In this document: piece by piece, positions 6,685-6,927 of the stretch
How the letters are laid out: every line of letters starts with the position of its first letter
Position numbering within the stretch: position 1 is the first letter of the stretch
Source of the DNA: Mycobacterium sp.
Lineage (GTDB): Bacteria; Actinomycetota; Actinomycetes; Mycobacteriales; Mycobacteriaceae
Length of the DNA: 6,927 bases
Direction: 5' to 3'
Assembly (NCBI GenBank): GCA_019246375.1
Contig: JAFAQO010000081.1
Location: forward strand, 1 to 6,927
Position numbers and translations under genes: made by a program
Notes under the pieces: generated by a model
Databases searched by the model: none
The model's input: only the letters and a program-made list of their open reading frames with translations
What the model was told of the DNA's origin: nothing

Positions 6685-6927
6685 ATGGAAGGCTCGGCGA
6701 CGGTTCATATGGCGGCGCCCGCGGACAAAATCTGGAACCTGATCGCGGACGTCCGCAACACCGGACGGTTTTCCCCGGAGACCTTCGAGGCCGAATGGCT
6801 GGACGGCGCCACCGGCCCGGCCCTGGGCGCCCGGTTCCGCGGCCACGTCCGCCGAAACGGACGCGGCCCCGTCTACTGGACGACCTGCCAGGTCACAGAG
6901 TGCGAAGCCGGACGCGAATTCGCGTTC
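6685..6927 (+). CDS. SRPBCC / polyketide cyclase-like protein, 3' truncated by window edge
   Basis: The frame runs from ATG 6685 to the last base without a stop: 81 codons seen, probably about half of the gene. The N-terminus has the START-like/SRPBCC pattern: a first strand ending in ATVHMAAPADKIWNLIADVRN, then FSPETFEAEWLDGATGPALG, ARFRGHVRRNG, and YWTTCQVTECEAGREFAF. This fold makes a hydrophobic cavity that binds lipids or polyketides; the ligand here is unknown. It fits the Rv1883c-like gene I recall beside rpfC in M. tuberculosis. It starts 53 bases after rpfC, on the same strand, with only a weak 6-bp hairpin (6638-6643 with 6652-6657) between, so co-transcription is possible. TTG at 6673 is an alternative start. 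Confidence 0.85.
   Translation, partial: MEGSATVHMAAPADKIWNLIADVRNTGRFSPETFEAEWLDGATGPALGARFRGHVRRNGRGPVYWTTCQVTECEAGREFAF

Overview
The window is chromosomal DNA of a mycobacterium. It is GC-rich with strong G/C bias at third codon positions. It carries a secreted mycolyltransferase of the antigen 85 family (fbpB), a resuscitation-promoting factor (rpf), a FadD-type acyl-adenylating enzyme, and several protein families I know mainly from mycobacteria and other actinobacteria. The fbpB - rpfC - SRPBCC order matches what I recall of M. tuberculosis Rv1886c-Rv1883c. The genes between fbpB and rpfC differ, and the protein sequences diverge enough that this is not the tuberculosis complex. I cannot name the species.

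Layout. (1) 1-1509, plus: a FadD/FAAL-like enzyme missing its N-terminus at the window edge. (2) 1510-1664: a short convergent spacer rich in hairpins. (3) 1665-2771, minus: a DUF7159-like protein with an N-terminal domain that looks like a degenerate actin/Hsp70 fold, one membrane helix and a proline-rich tail. (4) 2772-3227: a divergent control region with a good promoter for fbpB, a structured 5' leader and one small ORF with a Shine-Dalgarno sequence. (5) 3228-4220, plus: fbpB, followed by a strong terminator. (6) 4353-4589, plus: a small DUF1918 protein. (7) 4641-5258, minus: an unrecognised single-pass membrane or secreted protein. (8) 5259-5643: a divergent spacer. (9) 5644-6072, plus: a DUF6188-like protein. 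(10) 6224-6631, plus: rpfC. (11) 6685 to the end, plus: the start of an SRPBCC-family protein.

The envelope theme is clear. FbpB transfers mycolic acid chains in the cell wall, RpfC cleaves peptidoglycan, and an acyl-activating enzyme sits nearby. The genes look mostly like separate transcription units rather than one operon: hairpins lie between most of them and orientation changes four times.

The points most worth a second look are two changes near the FbpB active site (a normally conserved Cys replaced by Ser, and a one-residue deletion just before the catalytic His), the apparent absence of the secreted chorismate mutase gene between fbpB and rpfC, the DUF7159-like protein, and candidate leader structures before fbpB and rpfC. 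I see no convincing new multi-gene system, CRISPR array, tRNA, rRNA or insertion sequence.
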